Assembly (NCBI RefSeq): GCF_004005475.1
Contig: NZ_RZTZ01000001.1
Span: 124,001-188,000 of the forward strand
DNA: 64,000 bases
Direction of reading: 5' to 3'
Source of the DNA: Niallia taxi
Lineage (GTDB): Bacteria; Bacillota; Bacilli; Bacillales; Cytobacillaceae
Part shown: piece after piece, positions 18,685 through 27,195 of the stretch
Layout of the letters: every line of letters starts with the position of its first letter
How positions within the stretch are numbered: position 1 is the first letter of the stretch
Position numbers and translations under genes: made by a program
Notes under the pieces: model-generated
Told to the model about the DNA's origin: nothing
What the model saw: the letters and a program-made list of their open reading frames with translations, nothing else
Database searches by the model: none

Positions 18685-18736
18685 ATAAAAAAATCCGGTA
18701 CAACTATCCCTGTAAGTTTGGGATAATTGCACCGGA
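18685..18736 (-). terminator. ymxH terminator
   Basis: TCCGGTGCAATTATCCC (18720-18736) pairs with GGGATAGTTGTACCGGA (18694-18710) over 17 positions, followed by TTTTTTTAT on the minus strand. It starts seven bases after the ymxH stop. Confidence 0.9.
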
Positions 18737-18743
18737 CCTTTGT

Positions 18744-18995
18744 TTAAGTCGGTTCATCCTTATTTGGTATATCAATAATAATCATGTCAGTGCCGATTTT
18801 TTTTATGTGGGACCAAGGCACTCGCAGTTCATCCCCTGTTTTGCGGAAACCAAACCACTTTAGAGAAGGGATCAGCAATGTTTTAATTTGCCCATCCTTT
18901 TCATTAATCTCCAAATCGGTTTGTCCGAGCATGCCAAGGCGGACGGCGTTTTTGACATCCACTAGCTCTTTTCCGCTCAATTCGCTTAGTCTCAT
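18744..18995 (-). CDS. ymxH: YlmC/YmxH-family PRC-barrel protein
   Basis: This 83-residue protein of the YlmC/YmxH family starts MRLSELSGKELVDVKNAVRL and has a PRC-barrel-like beta pattern ending VPWSHIKKIGTDMIIIDI. The family is linked to sporulation gene neighbourhoods, but its biochemical role is unknown. It follows mlpA by 98 bp and has its own strong terminator. The start has GGAGG 10 bases upstream. No membrane segment is visible. Confidence 0.9.
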   Translation of the reverse strand: MRLSELSGKELVDVKNAVRLGMLGQTDLEINEKDGQIKTLLIPSLKWFGFRKTGDELRVPWSHIKKIGTDMIIIDIPNKDEPT

Positions 18996-19093
18996 CCTCT
19001 TATTCCTCCTTAGATATGTTTATTCTATTAATCATATCGCTCGGTGGAAGGATTTAGACTAGCTAAAAGTATTTTTATGTAACTCCTTCTATA

Positions 19094-20332
19094 TTATAGA
19101 AGGCTTTTTGGCAGTTGACCGTCTGGACTGATAAGGGATACAGAATAGGAGTCAGTGAAAATTTGATGTGCCATTTTATTCACGTCCGCATTAGATACCT
19201 TATCTATCTTCGTAATTATTTCGTCTAATGTATGATGTTTACCAAGCAGCAATTCATTTTTGCCATTTCGGCTCATTCTGCTGTTTGTGCTCTCTAAGCT
19301 TAACATCAAGCTGCCTTTTAATTGTTCCTTGCTGTTCGCTAACTCTTTTTCTGTAATGCCGTCTCGTTTGAGAGTCTCAAGCGTTGTCTGAATCGTTTCA
19401 TATAGCTCATCAAGCTGCTTTGCACCAGTTCCTCCGTAAATCGTTACAATTCCACTGTCTTGGAAGGAGGAATGATAGGAAAAGACAGAATACGCTAATC
19501 CCTTTTGCTCCCTTACATCTTGGAATAATCGGCTGCTCATGCTTCCGCCCAAAATATTATTCAGAGATATTAAACTATACATGTCTTCATGACCAACCTT
19601 CAGTCCTTCATATCCAAGACAAAGATGCGCCTGTTCTGTTTCCTTTTTACGTGAAACCCTGTTCGTATGGAAGGCTGGTTCACTGATTACCGCTTCACTT
19701 TTGCCAGCTTCAAACGCGCCAAAGTATTTCTCTACTTCCGCAATAAAGCTTTCCGTAACATTCCCAGCAATGGAAATAACCGTGTTTTCCGGTGTATAGT
19801 GGTCAAACATATATTCTCTTAATGTATCGCCATTAAAGGTACTTAACGTTTCCTCTGTTCCTAAAATAGGATATCCAAGCGGGTGCTTTTCATAAACTGC
19901 CTGACTTAATAAATCATGAACAATATCATCAGGAGTGTCTTCATACATTTTTATTTCTTCATAAACAACATTTTTTTCTTTCTTTAGCTCTCCCTCTTCA
20001 AAGGTAGAATGGAAGAACATGTCTGCAAGCACTTCAAGTGCAAAATCAGAATGTGTATCAAGCACTTTTGCATAATAGCAAGTATACTCTTTTGAAGTAA
20101 ATGCATTTACTTGCCCGCCAATGCTATCAAAGGATTCTGCAATTTCTCTTGCATTTCTTGTTTTTGTTCCTTTAAAAAACATGTGCTCCAAAAAATGGGA
20201 TACTCCATTGTTTTTTTCGTCTTCATTTCTTGAACCAGTGCCTATCCATACACCAATAGCTACAGAGCGAACGGTAGGTATGTTCTCCAGTACTATTCTT
20301 ACACCGTTTTGGCAAGTATATCTTTTAATCAA
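19094..20332 (-). CDS. mlpA: M16-family zinc protease (MlpA/YmxG)
   Basis: This 412-residue insulinase-type peptidase carries the inverted zinc motif HFLEH (46-50), with the third metal ligand expected in VVYEEIKMYEDTP (about 123-135), and the C-terminal half with GTGAKQLDELYE that completes the clamshell. The B. subtilis counterpart was reported as a processing protease next to pnp and dipicolinate genes; its substrate is not evident. The start codon is TTG, set by GGAGGAA eight bases upstream. The stop codon lies within a 19-bp palindrome (19085-19103). Confidence 0.92.
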   Translation of the reverse strand: MIKRYTCQNGVRIVLENIPTVRSVAIGVWIGTGSRNEDEKNNGVSHFLEHMFFKGTKTRNAREIAESFDSIGGQVNAFTSKEYTCYYAKVLDTHSDFALEVLADMFFHSTFEEGELKKEKNVVYEEIKMYEDTPDDIVHDLLSQAVYEKHPLGYPILGTEETLSTFNGDTLREYMFDHYTPENTVISIAGNVTESFIAEVEKYFGAFEAGKSEAVISEPAFHTNRVSRKKETEQAHLCLGYEGLKVGHEDMYSLISLNNILGGSMSSRLFQDVREQKGLAYSVFSYHSSFQDSGIVTIYGGTGAKQLDELYETIQTTLETLKRDGITEKELANSKEQLKGSLMLSLESTNSRMSRNGKNELLLGKHHTLDEIITKIDKVSNADVNKMAHQIFTDSYSVSLISPDGQLPKSLL

Positions 20333-20461
20333 GTAAGTTCCTCCTGTTCTCGTTTGCCAAAGTTAACTGCTTGCGACTGCTAGTATATCTCATTATTCGT
20401 ATTTTTACCAAAAAGTTGTTTCATTATCAAAAATAATTGAATGTGAGATAAATTTTTCCTA

Positions 20462-21421
20462 TCATTCGTTATCTGACATGGAACGTTCCTCGCTAAGCAT
20501 TTCTGTGACAGTATTAATCTCTAAATCCTTCTGCTTTATTTCGGTTATGAGCTCATCTAAGCTGCTAGAAGTAGATTCTGTTGGATGCATTAATATCATT
20601 GCACCATTATGGACCTTGCTCATGACACGCTGCAGCAGCACATCGCGACTTGGTTTTTGCCAATCAATCGTATCAACTGACCACATTAAGGTGCCAAGCT
20701 TCTGTTCTTTTGCTATACGGACCACCGCATCATTAAAATAACCGCTAGGAGGCGCAAGCCATGTCACCTGTTTTCCAGTGGTTGCTTCAATCACATCATT
20801 TGTCTTCATAATTTCTTGTCTGATCTTCGCTTCACTTATTTTACTCATATCAGGATGTGTATAGGAATGGTTGCCAACCTCATGCCCTGCTTCCACAATC
20901 ATTTTTGCCAGCTCGGGATTTTTTTGGACCCATCTTCCTTCAAGAAAAAAGCTTGCCTTGACATTTTGCTTTTTTAACGTTGCCAAAATATCTGGTAAAT
21001 ACTCATTTCCCCATGCAACATTAATGAGGAAGCTTACCATTTTTTTATCAGGGTTGCCTTTATAAATAGGAGATGCGGATAAATCGTTGAGGTGAACCTT
21101 CGGCTTTAATTGTTTATAAACGAGTTTATGTTCATCAAAAACGCCATCTTTTTTCATCTTATTATAGGAAGCTTTAATGTCGACCTCAAGTCCATTTATG
21201 CCTGGGATAGCTTTCCATACCGGATCAATTTTAGCGTCGACAGCATCTATACGATACTTCTTTGCATTACTTTCAATTGTTTCTAATAAATTGCTCTCTT
21301 TAGATACTGTAATACTTTCACGGTTATCAACCAAACTTGCTACATATGTATTGGATAATGGATTGTTTACAACAAGCCATGCTGCTAACAGGATTCCAGC
21401 CATCGGAATTATTCTTTTCAT
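20462..21421 (-). CDS. ylxY: Polysaccharide-deacetylase-fold protein YlxY, degenerate metal site
   Basis: This 319-residue protein has an N-terminal signal/anchor segment (about 4-22) and a NodB-type deacetylase domain (about 125-310). Motif 2 is present (GNHSYTHPDMSK), but the region that should hold the catalytic motif TFDDG reads LINVAWGNEY, so the two aspartates are missing. Classical metal-dependent deacetylation is therefore doubtful, as in the B. subtilis homolog by my recollection. The start is ATG 21421 with GGAGGGG eight bases upstream, not the ATG at 21439. It is linked to sporulation by neighbourhood only. Confidence 0.88.
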   Translation of the reverse strand: MKRIIPMAGILLAAWLVVNNPLSNTYVASLVDNRESITVSKESNLLETIESNAKKYRIDAVDAKIDPVWKAIPGINGLEVDIKASYNKMKKDGVFDEHKLVYKQLKPKVHLNDLSASPIYKGNPDKKMVSFLINVAWGNEYLPDILATLKKQNVKASFFLEGRWVQKNPELAKMIVEAGHEVGNHSYTHPDMSKISEAKIRQEIMKTNDVIEATTGKQVTWLAPPSGYFNDAVVRIAKEQKLGTLMWSVDTIDWQKPSRDVLLQRVMSKVHNGAMILMHPTESTSSSLDELITEIKQKDLEINTVTEMLSEERSMSDNE

Positions 21422-21512
21422 TCTAAATCCCCTCCTCATAAAACTTTATGTAGAAGGAGGACAAGGTAGAACGATTTGAAAATTGTAATTAACGGAATAA
21501 CAATTTTGGCTA

Positions 21513-21545
21513 TAAAAAAAGGCAGACCCTTACAATTACCTGCCT
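21513..21545 (-). terminator. pnp terminator
   Basis: GGCAG and CTGCC (21540-21544 and 21521-21525), extended by an A-T pair, form a short stem with a 14-nt loop, followed on the minus strand by seven T. It lies about 60 bases after the pnp stop. Confidence 0.65.
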
Positions 21546-21606
21546 GTGCGCAATTGCTGCGTAAAATACAGAAATCATTAGAGTCAAACCTGATTTTTTT
21601 AACTTA

Positions 21607-23733
21607 TTATTTTGCGTCTTCTGCTTGTTCTTTTTGCTCTTTTTGTTCTTTTAACACGGCTTTGCGGGAAAGATTTACTCTGCCCTGCTTGTCGATTTCT
21701 GTTACCTTCACAAGAATTTCATCTCCGATTGCAACAACATCCTCGACCTTACCGATACGCTCTTCTGCAAGTTCAGAAATATGAACTAGACCGTCTTTAC
21801 CGTTGAAGATTTCCACAAATGCACCGAATTTTTCAATTCGTTTTACTTTACCAAGATACATTTGTCCCACAACAACCTCACGGACGATATCTTCAATGAT
21901 TGATTTTGCTTTTTTGTTCATTTCATCGTCTACGGATGAAATAAATACTGTTCCATCTTGTTCGATATCAATTTTAACGCCAGTTTCTTCAATGATTTTA
22001 TTGATTTGCTTACCGCTTGGCCCAATAACATCACGGATTTTATCTGGGTTAATTGCCATCATCAAGATTTTTGGTGCATATGTGGACAATTCTTCTCTTG
22101 GAGTTTGAATTGTTGCCAGCATTGATTCAAGAATTTGCATACGACCAATTTTAGCCTGTTGTAATGCTTCTTCTAAAATTTGTCTTGATAACCCATCAAT
22201 TTTAATATCCATTTGCAGTGCTGTAACACCCTTAGATGTACCAGCTACTTTAAAGTCCATATCGCCAAGGTGGTCTTCCATACCTTGAATATCTGTTAAG
22301 ATGCTGTAATGCTCACCTGATTTAATCAGACCCATAGCAATACCAGCAACTGCAGCCTTGATAGGCACACCAGCATCCATCATTGCAAGCGTACTTGCAC
22401 AAATGCTCGCTTGAGAAGTTGATCCATTAGATTCCAATACTTCTGAAACAAGGCGAATTGTGTATGGGAAATCCTTCTCAGAAGGAATAATTGGTTCTAA
22501 TGCTCTCTCACCAAGGGCACCATGTCCAATTTCACGACGTCCAGGTCCACGCATTGGTCCTGTTTCCCCTACGCTGAAGTTAGGGAAGTTATAATGATGC
22601 ATAAAGCGTTTTTCCTCTTCTACACCAAGACCGTCCAAAATCTGAACATCTCCTAATGCACCTAATGTACAAATGCTAAGTGCTTGCGTTTGTCCGCGTG
22701 TAAACAAACCAGAGCCATGCGTACGAGGAAGTAAATCAACCTCAGATGACAGTGGGCGAATTTCTTCCAAACCGCGTCCATCAGGTCTTACTTTATCTTC
22801 TGTGATTAGTCGGCGAACTTCATTTTTAACAAGTTTATCAAGAATTTGCTTCACTTGCTTCAGCTTGTCCTCATCCGCTTCTTCTGCTTCGAATTTCTCA
22901 ATAACAGAATTTTTCACTACTTTAATTGCAGCTTCACGTGCATGCTTTTCTTGAACTCTGATTGCATCAAGCATTTCAGCTTCGCAAATCGAGCGAACTT
23001 CTGCTTCAATATCTTTGTCAAGCTCATAAAGAACTACATCCACTTTTTCTTTGCCGATTTCTGCCACGATTTTTTCTTGGAACTCAATCAGCTTTTTAAT
23101 TTCGTCATGTCCAAACATAATTGCTTCAAGCATTACTTCCTCAGGTACTTCTAAAGCGCCTGCTTCAACCATGTTAATAGCATCCTTAGTTCCTGCTACA
23201 GCAAGGTTGATATCGCTTTTTTCAGCTTGTTCCACTGTCGGGTTAATGACGAACTCTCCATCAATTCTTCCAACATAAACACCAGCAATTGGTCCGCCAA
23301 AAGGAATATCTGATACAGATAAAGCCAATGATGATCCAAACATTGCTGCCATTTCAGACGTACAATCTTGATCAACGCTCATTACAAGGCTGACAACTTG
23401 AACTTCATTACGGAAACCATCTGCAAATAGCGGACGGATTGGTCTGTCAATCAAACGGCTCGCAAGGATTGCTCTTTCACTTGGTCTTCCTTCTCTTTTA
23501 ATGAAGCCGCCAGGTATTTTACCAACTGCATATAGACGCTCTTCATAGTTAACTGTTAAAGGGAAAAAGTCTAAATTTTTCGGTTCTTTAGATGCTGTTG
23601 CAGTACTTAGAACAGCTGTATCCCCGTAACGCACCAATGCTGCGCCGTTTGCTTGCTTAGCCAATTGGCCGATTTCGACTGTAAGCTTCCTTCCAGCCCA
23701 GTCAATTGAATAGACATGTTTATCTTGTCCCAT
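21607..23733 (-). CDS. pnp: Polyribonucleotide nucleotidyltransferase (PNPase)
   Basis: This 708-residue enzyme has two RNase PH domains (about 10-210 and 310-545), an intervening helical domain, then KH (about 550-610, with [11 protein letters not shown]) and S1 (about 620-690, with [21 protein letters not shown]) RNA-binding domains. The tail is Lys/Glu/Gln-rich. It degrades RNA 3'-5' using phosphate and is a major 3' exonuclease in bacilli. It follows rpsO behind a strong terminator, has a good promoter of its own, and a hairpin in the 5' leader that could mediate control. Confidence 0.97.
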   Translation of the reverse strand: MGQDKHVYSIDWAGRKLTVEIGQLAKQANGAALVRYGDTAVLSTATASKEPKNLDFFPLTVNYEERLYAVGKIPGGFIKREGRPSERAILASRLIDRPIRPLFADGFRNEVQVVSLVMSVDQDCTSEMAAMFGSSLALSVSDIPFGGPIAGVYVGRIDGEFVINPTVEQAEKSDINLAVAGTKDAINMVEAGALEVPEEVMLEAIMFGHDEIKKLIEFQEKIVAEIGKEKVDVVLYELDKDIEAEVRSICEAEMLDAIRVQEKHAREAAIKVVKNSVIEKFEAEEADEDKLKQVKQILDKLVKNEVRRLITEDKVRPDGRGLEEIRPLSSEVDLLPRTHGSGLFTRGQTQALSICTLGALGDVQILDGLGVEEEKRFMHHYNFPNFSVGETGPMRGPGRREIGHGALGERALEPIIPSEKDFPYTIRLVSEVLESNGSTSQASICASTLAMMDAGVPIKAAVAGIAMGLIKSGEHYSILTDIQGMEDHLGDMDFKVAGTSKGVTALQMDIKIDGLSRQILEEALQQAKIGRMQILESMLATIQTPREELSTYAPKILMMAINPDKIRDVIGPSGKQINKIIEETGVKIDIEQDGTVFISSVDDEMNKKAKSIIEDIVREVVVGQMYLGKVKRIEKFGAFVEIFNGKDGLVHISELAEERIGKVEDVVAIGDEILVKVTEIDKQGRVNLSRKAVLKEQKEQKEQAEDAK

Positions 23734-23769
23734 TCTAAAAACCCCTCTCTGCTCATTTCACTTGTTAGA

Positions 23770-23799
23770 GGTTTTGGTTATTTAAGTACTACCTAAACC
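23770..23799 (-). promoter_or_regulatory. Hairpin in the pnp 5' leader
   Basis: GGTTTAGGT (23791-23799) pairs with ACCAAAACC (23770-23778), eight of nine positions, about 37-66 bases before the pnp start. No T-run follows, so it is not a terminator. In E. coli a leader hairpin is the target of RNase III and PNPase autocontrol; whether this one acts similarly is inference. Confidence 0.4.
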
Positions 23800-23840
23800 T
23801 ACATGGATATTTTTTATCATTATCAAAATACTTATTACAT

Positions 23841-23869
23841 ATTATTTCAGTTATATTCACTTATGTCAA
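23841..23869 (-). promoter_or_regulatory. Sigma-A promoter of pnp
   Basis: A perfect -35 TTGACA (23864-23869) and a -10 AATAAT (23841-23846) are 17 bp apart. Transcription should start about 100 bases before pnp. A second TTGACA lies at 23916-23921, with only a weak TAATTA 16 bp away. Confidence 0.65.
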
Positions 23870-23954
23870 AGTCAGTATTCACCAACAATTATGTAATTAA
23901 TCTGTTATATATATATGTCAATAGTTATAGTAGTCTTCTTGCACAAATTGCACA

Positions 23955-23989
23955 ATAAAAAAGCGGGAAAAAGTATCCCGCTTTTTTAA
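23955..23989 (-). terminator. rpsO terminator
   Basis: The stem AAAAAGCGGGA with TCCCGCTTTTT encloses a short TACTTT loop and is followed by more T on the minus strand. It overlaps the end of rpsO (stop at 23991) and is a textbook intrinsic terminator. Confidence 0.92.
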
Positions 23990-23990
23990 A

Positions 23991-24260
23991 CTATCTACGT
24001 AGACCAAGTTTAGTGATTAAAACACGGTAACGTTGAACGTCTTTATTACGTAGGTAAGTTAGTAGATTACGACGTCTACCTACCATTTTCAAAAGACCAC
24101 GACGTGAGTGATGATCCTTTTTATGTGTACGTAAATGATCATTCAGATTGTTGATAGACTCAGTAAGGACAGCGATTTGAACTTCTGGAGATCCAGTATC
24201 GTTCTCATGCGTTTTGTACTCATTGATAAGTTCGTTTTTACGTTCTTGAGTGATTGCCAT
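23991..24260 (-). CDS. rpsO: 30S ribosomal protein S15
   Basis: This 89-residue protein is the exact usual size of S15, with the signature [20 protein letters not shown] and the C-terminal [15 protein letters not shown]15 binds 16S rRNA helices 20-22 early in 30S assembly and stays at the platform. A GGAGGTGA ribosome binding site precedes the ATG. The leader (24261-24400) contains complementary segments that could form a pseudoknot used for autoregulation. Confidence 0.98.
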   Translation of the reverse strand: MAITQERKNELINEYKTHENDTGSPEVQIAVLTESINNLNDHLRTHKKDHHSRRGLLKMVGRRRNLLTYLRNKDVQRYRVLITKLGLRR

Positions 24261-24293
24261 CCTGTTTCACCTCCTATATCCTATTACACTAAT

Positions 24294-24350
24294 CCCCATT
24301 TACTGAGCAAAACGTTGGTGACTCGATTTTGCCAAGCAAAGGTTGTTTTT
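24294..24350 (-). promoter_or_regulatory. Possible S15 autoregulatory leader of rpsO
   Basis: In the rpsO leader TTGG can pair with CCAA, while the adjoining GCAAAA can pair with TTTTGC further downstream, an interleaved arrangement that would be a pseudoknot. S15 represses its own mRNA in E. coli and Geobacillus through structured leaders. The pairings are short and AT-rich, so this is a weak call. Confidence 0.3.
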
Positions 24351-24459
24351 AGTACGTTTATAAGAATAACCTTTTTTTATAAAAAAAGCAAGAAAATCAT
24401 CTATTAATTTTTCGTATTGGGGAATACTCTTACACTATCATTCCCAATCTTTTCTTATT

Positions 24460-25407
24460 TTAAACATTAAGTGTAGCAAAATATTCAACTGCTGTCTGTT
24501 TATCCTTGGCAATTTGCTCAACAAGCTCTTGTATGCCATTAAATTTCTTTTCGCTTCTTATCCTTATATGCCATTCAATCGTAATCGTCTTATCATATAT
24601 CTCTTGATTAAAATCAAAGATATGCGCTTCAATGGACTGAACTGTTTTTTCTGGATGGAATGTAGGCTTCGTACCAACATTACAAACTCCTTCATACCAT
24701 TTCCCGTCAACTAACACTTTAACTGCATAAACCCCTTTTGGAGGAATAATTTCCTCACCAGCAGCCTCCACATTTGCTGTCGGAAAACCAATTGTTCTTC
24801 CGCGCTTATCTCCGTGAATGACACGGCCATGGATGCTGTAATAACGACCAAGCAGCATCGGGATCTTATCCATAGCTCCAGTATTAATATGGGACCTGAT
24901 AAGAGTTGAGCTCACTTTCTCTCCTTCGAAGGTTTCCTTATTAATTATCGTTATCCCAAATTGGCCGCGGGAATGCTCCTCTAATGTGTCAGAAGTGCCA
25001 GCTGCCTTCATGCCATACGTATAATCAAAGCCTGCCACAACATGCTTTGCATGAAGTCCAACTAAGTATTGATCAACAAACTGTTGCGGCTCCAAAGCGG
25101 CGAATTCCTTTGTGAAATGAATAATAAACAAGTAATCAACGCCCAGCTTTTCCATCTCAGCTATTTTTGTATCTAATGAAGTAATAAGACCAATTTGCTT
25201 TTTTTCTTTTGACAAAACGAGTGACGGATGAGGATCAAATGTCATGACACCTGTTTTTATTCCTAATTCATCTGCTACTTTTTTTGCTTCCCCTATGACC
25301 TTCTGATGGCCAAGGTGGACACCGTCAAAGTAGCCCAATGCCATAACTAGGGGAGGAAAATCCATGGAATGCATGTTTTCAATATTATCTATTCTTGCTA
25401 CTTTCAA
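24460..25407 (-). CDS. ribC: Bifunctional riboflavin kinase / FAD synthetase
   Basis: This 315-residue RibF/RibC protein has an N-terminal FMN adenylyltransferase domain with GYFDGVHLGHQKVI (about 24-37) and a C-terminal riboflavin kinase domain with IHGDKRGRTIGFPTAN (about 181-196). It makes FMN and FAD. The frame opens at a GTG (25431), but the TTG at 25407 is preferred because AAGGTGA lies six bases before it and the resulting length matches B. subtilis RibC. It follows truB by about 70 bp. Confidence 0.94.
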   Translation of the reverse strand: MKVARIDNIENMHSMDFPPLVMALGYFDGVHLGHQKVIGEAKKVADELGIKTGVMTFDPHPSLVLSKEKKQIGLITSLDTKIAEMEKLGVDYLFIIHFTKEFAALEPQQFVDQYLVGLHAKHVVAGFDYTYGMKAAGTSDTLEEHSRGQFGITIINKETFEGEKVSSTLIRSHINTGAMDKIPMLLGRYYSIHGRVIHGDKRGRTIGFPTANVEAAGEEIIPPKGVYAVKVLVDGKWYEGVCNVGTKPTFHPEKTVQSIEAHIFDFNQEIYDKTITIEWHIRIRSEKKFNGIQELVEQIAKDKQTAVEYFATLNV

Positions 25408-25477
25408 ACTTGACTCACCTTTTTCCAGCACTAAATAATTTTATTGTTATGCCTGTCTATTTCAAAAACGCTGCTTG

Positions 25478-26395
25478 CTACTCCAATACCTTCAAGATTT
25501 TAGAAGGTTTTATCATTCCCTCTTTAGATGGATGATGTATATAAATGGCCAAAGCCTCTCCCTCTTCTGAAAAAACTGCAATAGGACCATCAACATCCAT
25601 TAAGTGTGGAGGAGTTTCCAGCACGGCACCGTTCCTGACTCTCATAGCTAATGTATCATTTATTTCGTATTTCGGCAAATAACTAAGCGCATCCTCTATC
25701 GGTCTTAAGCTTTGCTCCAATACACCGATGCTTTGCGCCTCTTCAATCTGCTCCAATGTAAGACAATCATCCAATGTCATTGTGGCAGAACGTGTTCTAG
25801 AAAGATCCGACATATGAGCAGGGTAACCAAGCTTTTCTCCAATCATTACGGCAAGTGTTCTTATATACGTCCCCTTGCTGCAATCAACCTTAAATCGAAA
25901 AGAAACTTTATCTCCTGAAAGAGAATCCCACTCTTCAAGCAATTCAATTTTATAAATAGTCACATTCCTTGTTGGTCTTTCTACTTCTATTCCAGCTCTG
26001 GCATATTCATAAAGCCTTTTGCCATTTACCTTGACAGCAGAATACATTGGCGGTGTTTGTGAGATAACACCTGTTAATGATTGTAGAACCTCTTCAACCT
26101 GTTCTCTTGTAATACTGCCTTTCACCCTTTTTTCTTCTACTTTTTCACCAGAGCTGTCTTCTGTTGTCGTAGAATATCCGATTGTAACCTCCCCTTCATA
26201 CGACTTTCCAGCATCAGTTATGTATTCAGCAACCTTTGTCGCCCTTCCTAAACAAATCGGAAGAACACCAGTAACATCAGGATCTAAAGTACCTGTATGA
26301 CCGATTCTTTTCATGCGCAATATTTTACGAAGCTTAAACACGCAATCATGTGATGTCATGCCCTTCGGCTTCCATAATGGTAAAATACCCTCCAT
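25478..26395 (-). CDS. truB: tRNA pseudouridine-55 synthase
   Basis: This 305-residue pseudouridine synthase has the catalytic motif GHTGTLDPDVTGVLP with the nucleophilic aspartate D38, the KSYEGEVTIGYST segment and a C-terminal PUA-like domain. It makes the universal psi-55 in the T-loop of tRNA. It lies 141 bp after rbfA with a strong terminator between, and is followed by ribC. A GGAGAGGA ribosome binding site precedes the start. Confidence 0.96.
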   Translation of the reverse strand: MEGILPLWKPKGMTSHDCVFKLRKILRMKRIGHTGTLDPDVTGVLPICLGRATKVAEYITDAGKSYEGEVTIGYSTTTEDSSGEKVEEKRVKGSITREQVEEVLQSLTGVISQTPPMYSAVKVNGKRLYEYARAGIEVERPTRNVTIYKIELLEEWDSLSGDKVSFRFKVDCSKGTYIRTLAVMIGEKLGYPAHMSDLSRTRSATMTLDDCLTLEQIEEAQSIGVLEQSLRPIEDALSYLPKYEINDTLAMRVRNGAVLETPPHLMDVDGPIAVFSEEGEALAIYIHHPSKEGMIKPSKILKVLE

Positions 26396-26463
26396 ATATG
26401 CAAATCCTCTCCTTCAAAGCTTAATGCTTTTATTAAATAAAATGACCCCTATTGTCTATTGTT

Positions 26464-26499
26464 TCAAAAACAAAGAGAGCGTACTCTCTTTGTTTTTGA
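26464..26499 (-). terminator. Perfect 16-bp hairpin terminator between rbfA and truB
   Basis: TCAAAAACAAAGAGAG (26484-26499 on the minus strand) pairs perfectly with CTCTCTTTGTTTTTGA (26464-26479) around a TACG tetraloop. The T-rich second arm serves as the tail. It should end the rimP/nusA-rbfA transcript or limit read-through into truB. Confidence 0.85.
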
Positions 26500-26536
26500 G
26501 AACAGAAGGAAATAGGAGTCATTTACAGAAAAAGTC

Positions 26537-26893
26537 TTATTTATCTGAATCAGATTCTTTTGCAATTTGATGTAGCAATGTATCAATTCTGTTTCCATAA
26601 TCAATAGACTCATCAAATTCAAAAGTAATCTCTGGTGTTTTGCGCAAGCGGATTCTTTGTCCAATTTCTGAACGTATAAACCCTTTCGCTTTTGCAAGCC
26701 CGTTAAGGGTATTTTCTCGTTGCTCTTGATCTCCAAGTACAGAAATATACACAGTTGCCTGTTGCAAGTCTCCTGTTACTTGAACATCTGTTACAGTAAC
26801 AAAGCCTATGCGAGGATCTTTAATTTTTCTGCTAATGATCTCACCAAGCTCTTTTTTCATTTGTTCACCAACACGGTTTGGTCTAAGGCTCAT
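26537..26893 (-). CDS. rbfA: 30S ribosome-binding factor A
   Basis: This 118-residue protein matches RbfA in length (about 117) and sequence: the N-terminal [17 protein letters not shown], a KH-type core with [18 protein letters not shown], and the C-terminal [13 protein letters not shown]. It assists maturation of the 16S rRNA 5' end and is needed in the cold. It follows ylxP by 20 bp in the infB operon, with a GAGGTGA ribosome binding site. Confidence 0.96.
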   Translation of the reverse strand: MSLRPNRVGEQMKKELGEIISRKIKDPRIGFVTVTDVQVTGDLQQATVYISVLGDQEQRENTLNGLAKAKGFIRSEIGQRIRLRKTPEITFEFDESIDYGNRIDTLLHQIAKESDSDK

Positions 26894-26913
26894 AACATTC
26901 TCACCTCATTCTA

Positions 26914-27195
26914 TTAAAGCCATTCTATAGCTGTAGTCGCAGCTTCGATTTCCGGGAAAGAATCAATCAGCTTTAAAGCATTCTGAAGCTCTCTTTCTGC
27001 TGCAACCTTTACAGATGCAACCGTTACGATAGCGATCTCTGCCCGTTGCCACATATCCTGGAAGCCAACCTCCGACACAGCTATATTATATTTTTGTTTC
27101 AAGCGATCCATGATTCGCTGTAAAACAGCACGCTTCTCCTTCAGTGAATGAGCATCATAAATGATACATTCAACTGTCAGCAGACCTGTTATCAT
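26914..27195 (-). CDS. ylxP: YlxP, DUF503-family protein
   Basis: This 93-residue DUF503 protein shows the family features [21 protein letters not shown] near the start and [22 protein letters not shown] in the middle. Family structures show a small ferredoxin-like alpha/beta fold; the function is unknown, though the constant place between infB and rbfA suggests a ribosome-related role. It overlaps the infB stop by 4 bp, so it is translationally coupled. Confidence 0.92.
   Translation of the reverse strand: MITGLLTVECIIYDAHSLKEKRAVLQRIMDRLKQKYNIAVSEVGFQDMWQRAEIAIVTVASVKVAAERELQNALKLIDSFPEIEAATTAIEWL

Noticed and set aside
19085-19103. 19-bp palindrome CCTTCTATATTATAGAAGG over the mlpA stop codon
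   Set aside because: It lacks a T-run in the coding direction and overlaps the coding end; I cannot assign a role to it.
24404-24450. ribC terminator from TTGGGAAT / ATTCCCCAA
   Set aside because: A stem exists, but A-rich sequence and not T follows on the minus strand, so it does not look like an intrinsic terminator.
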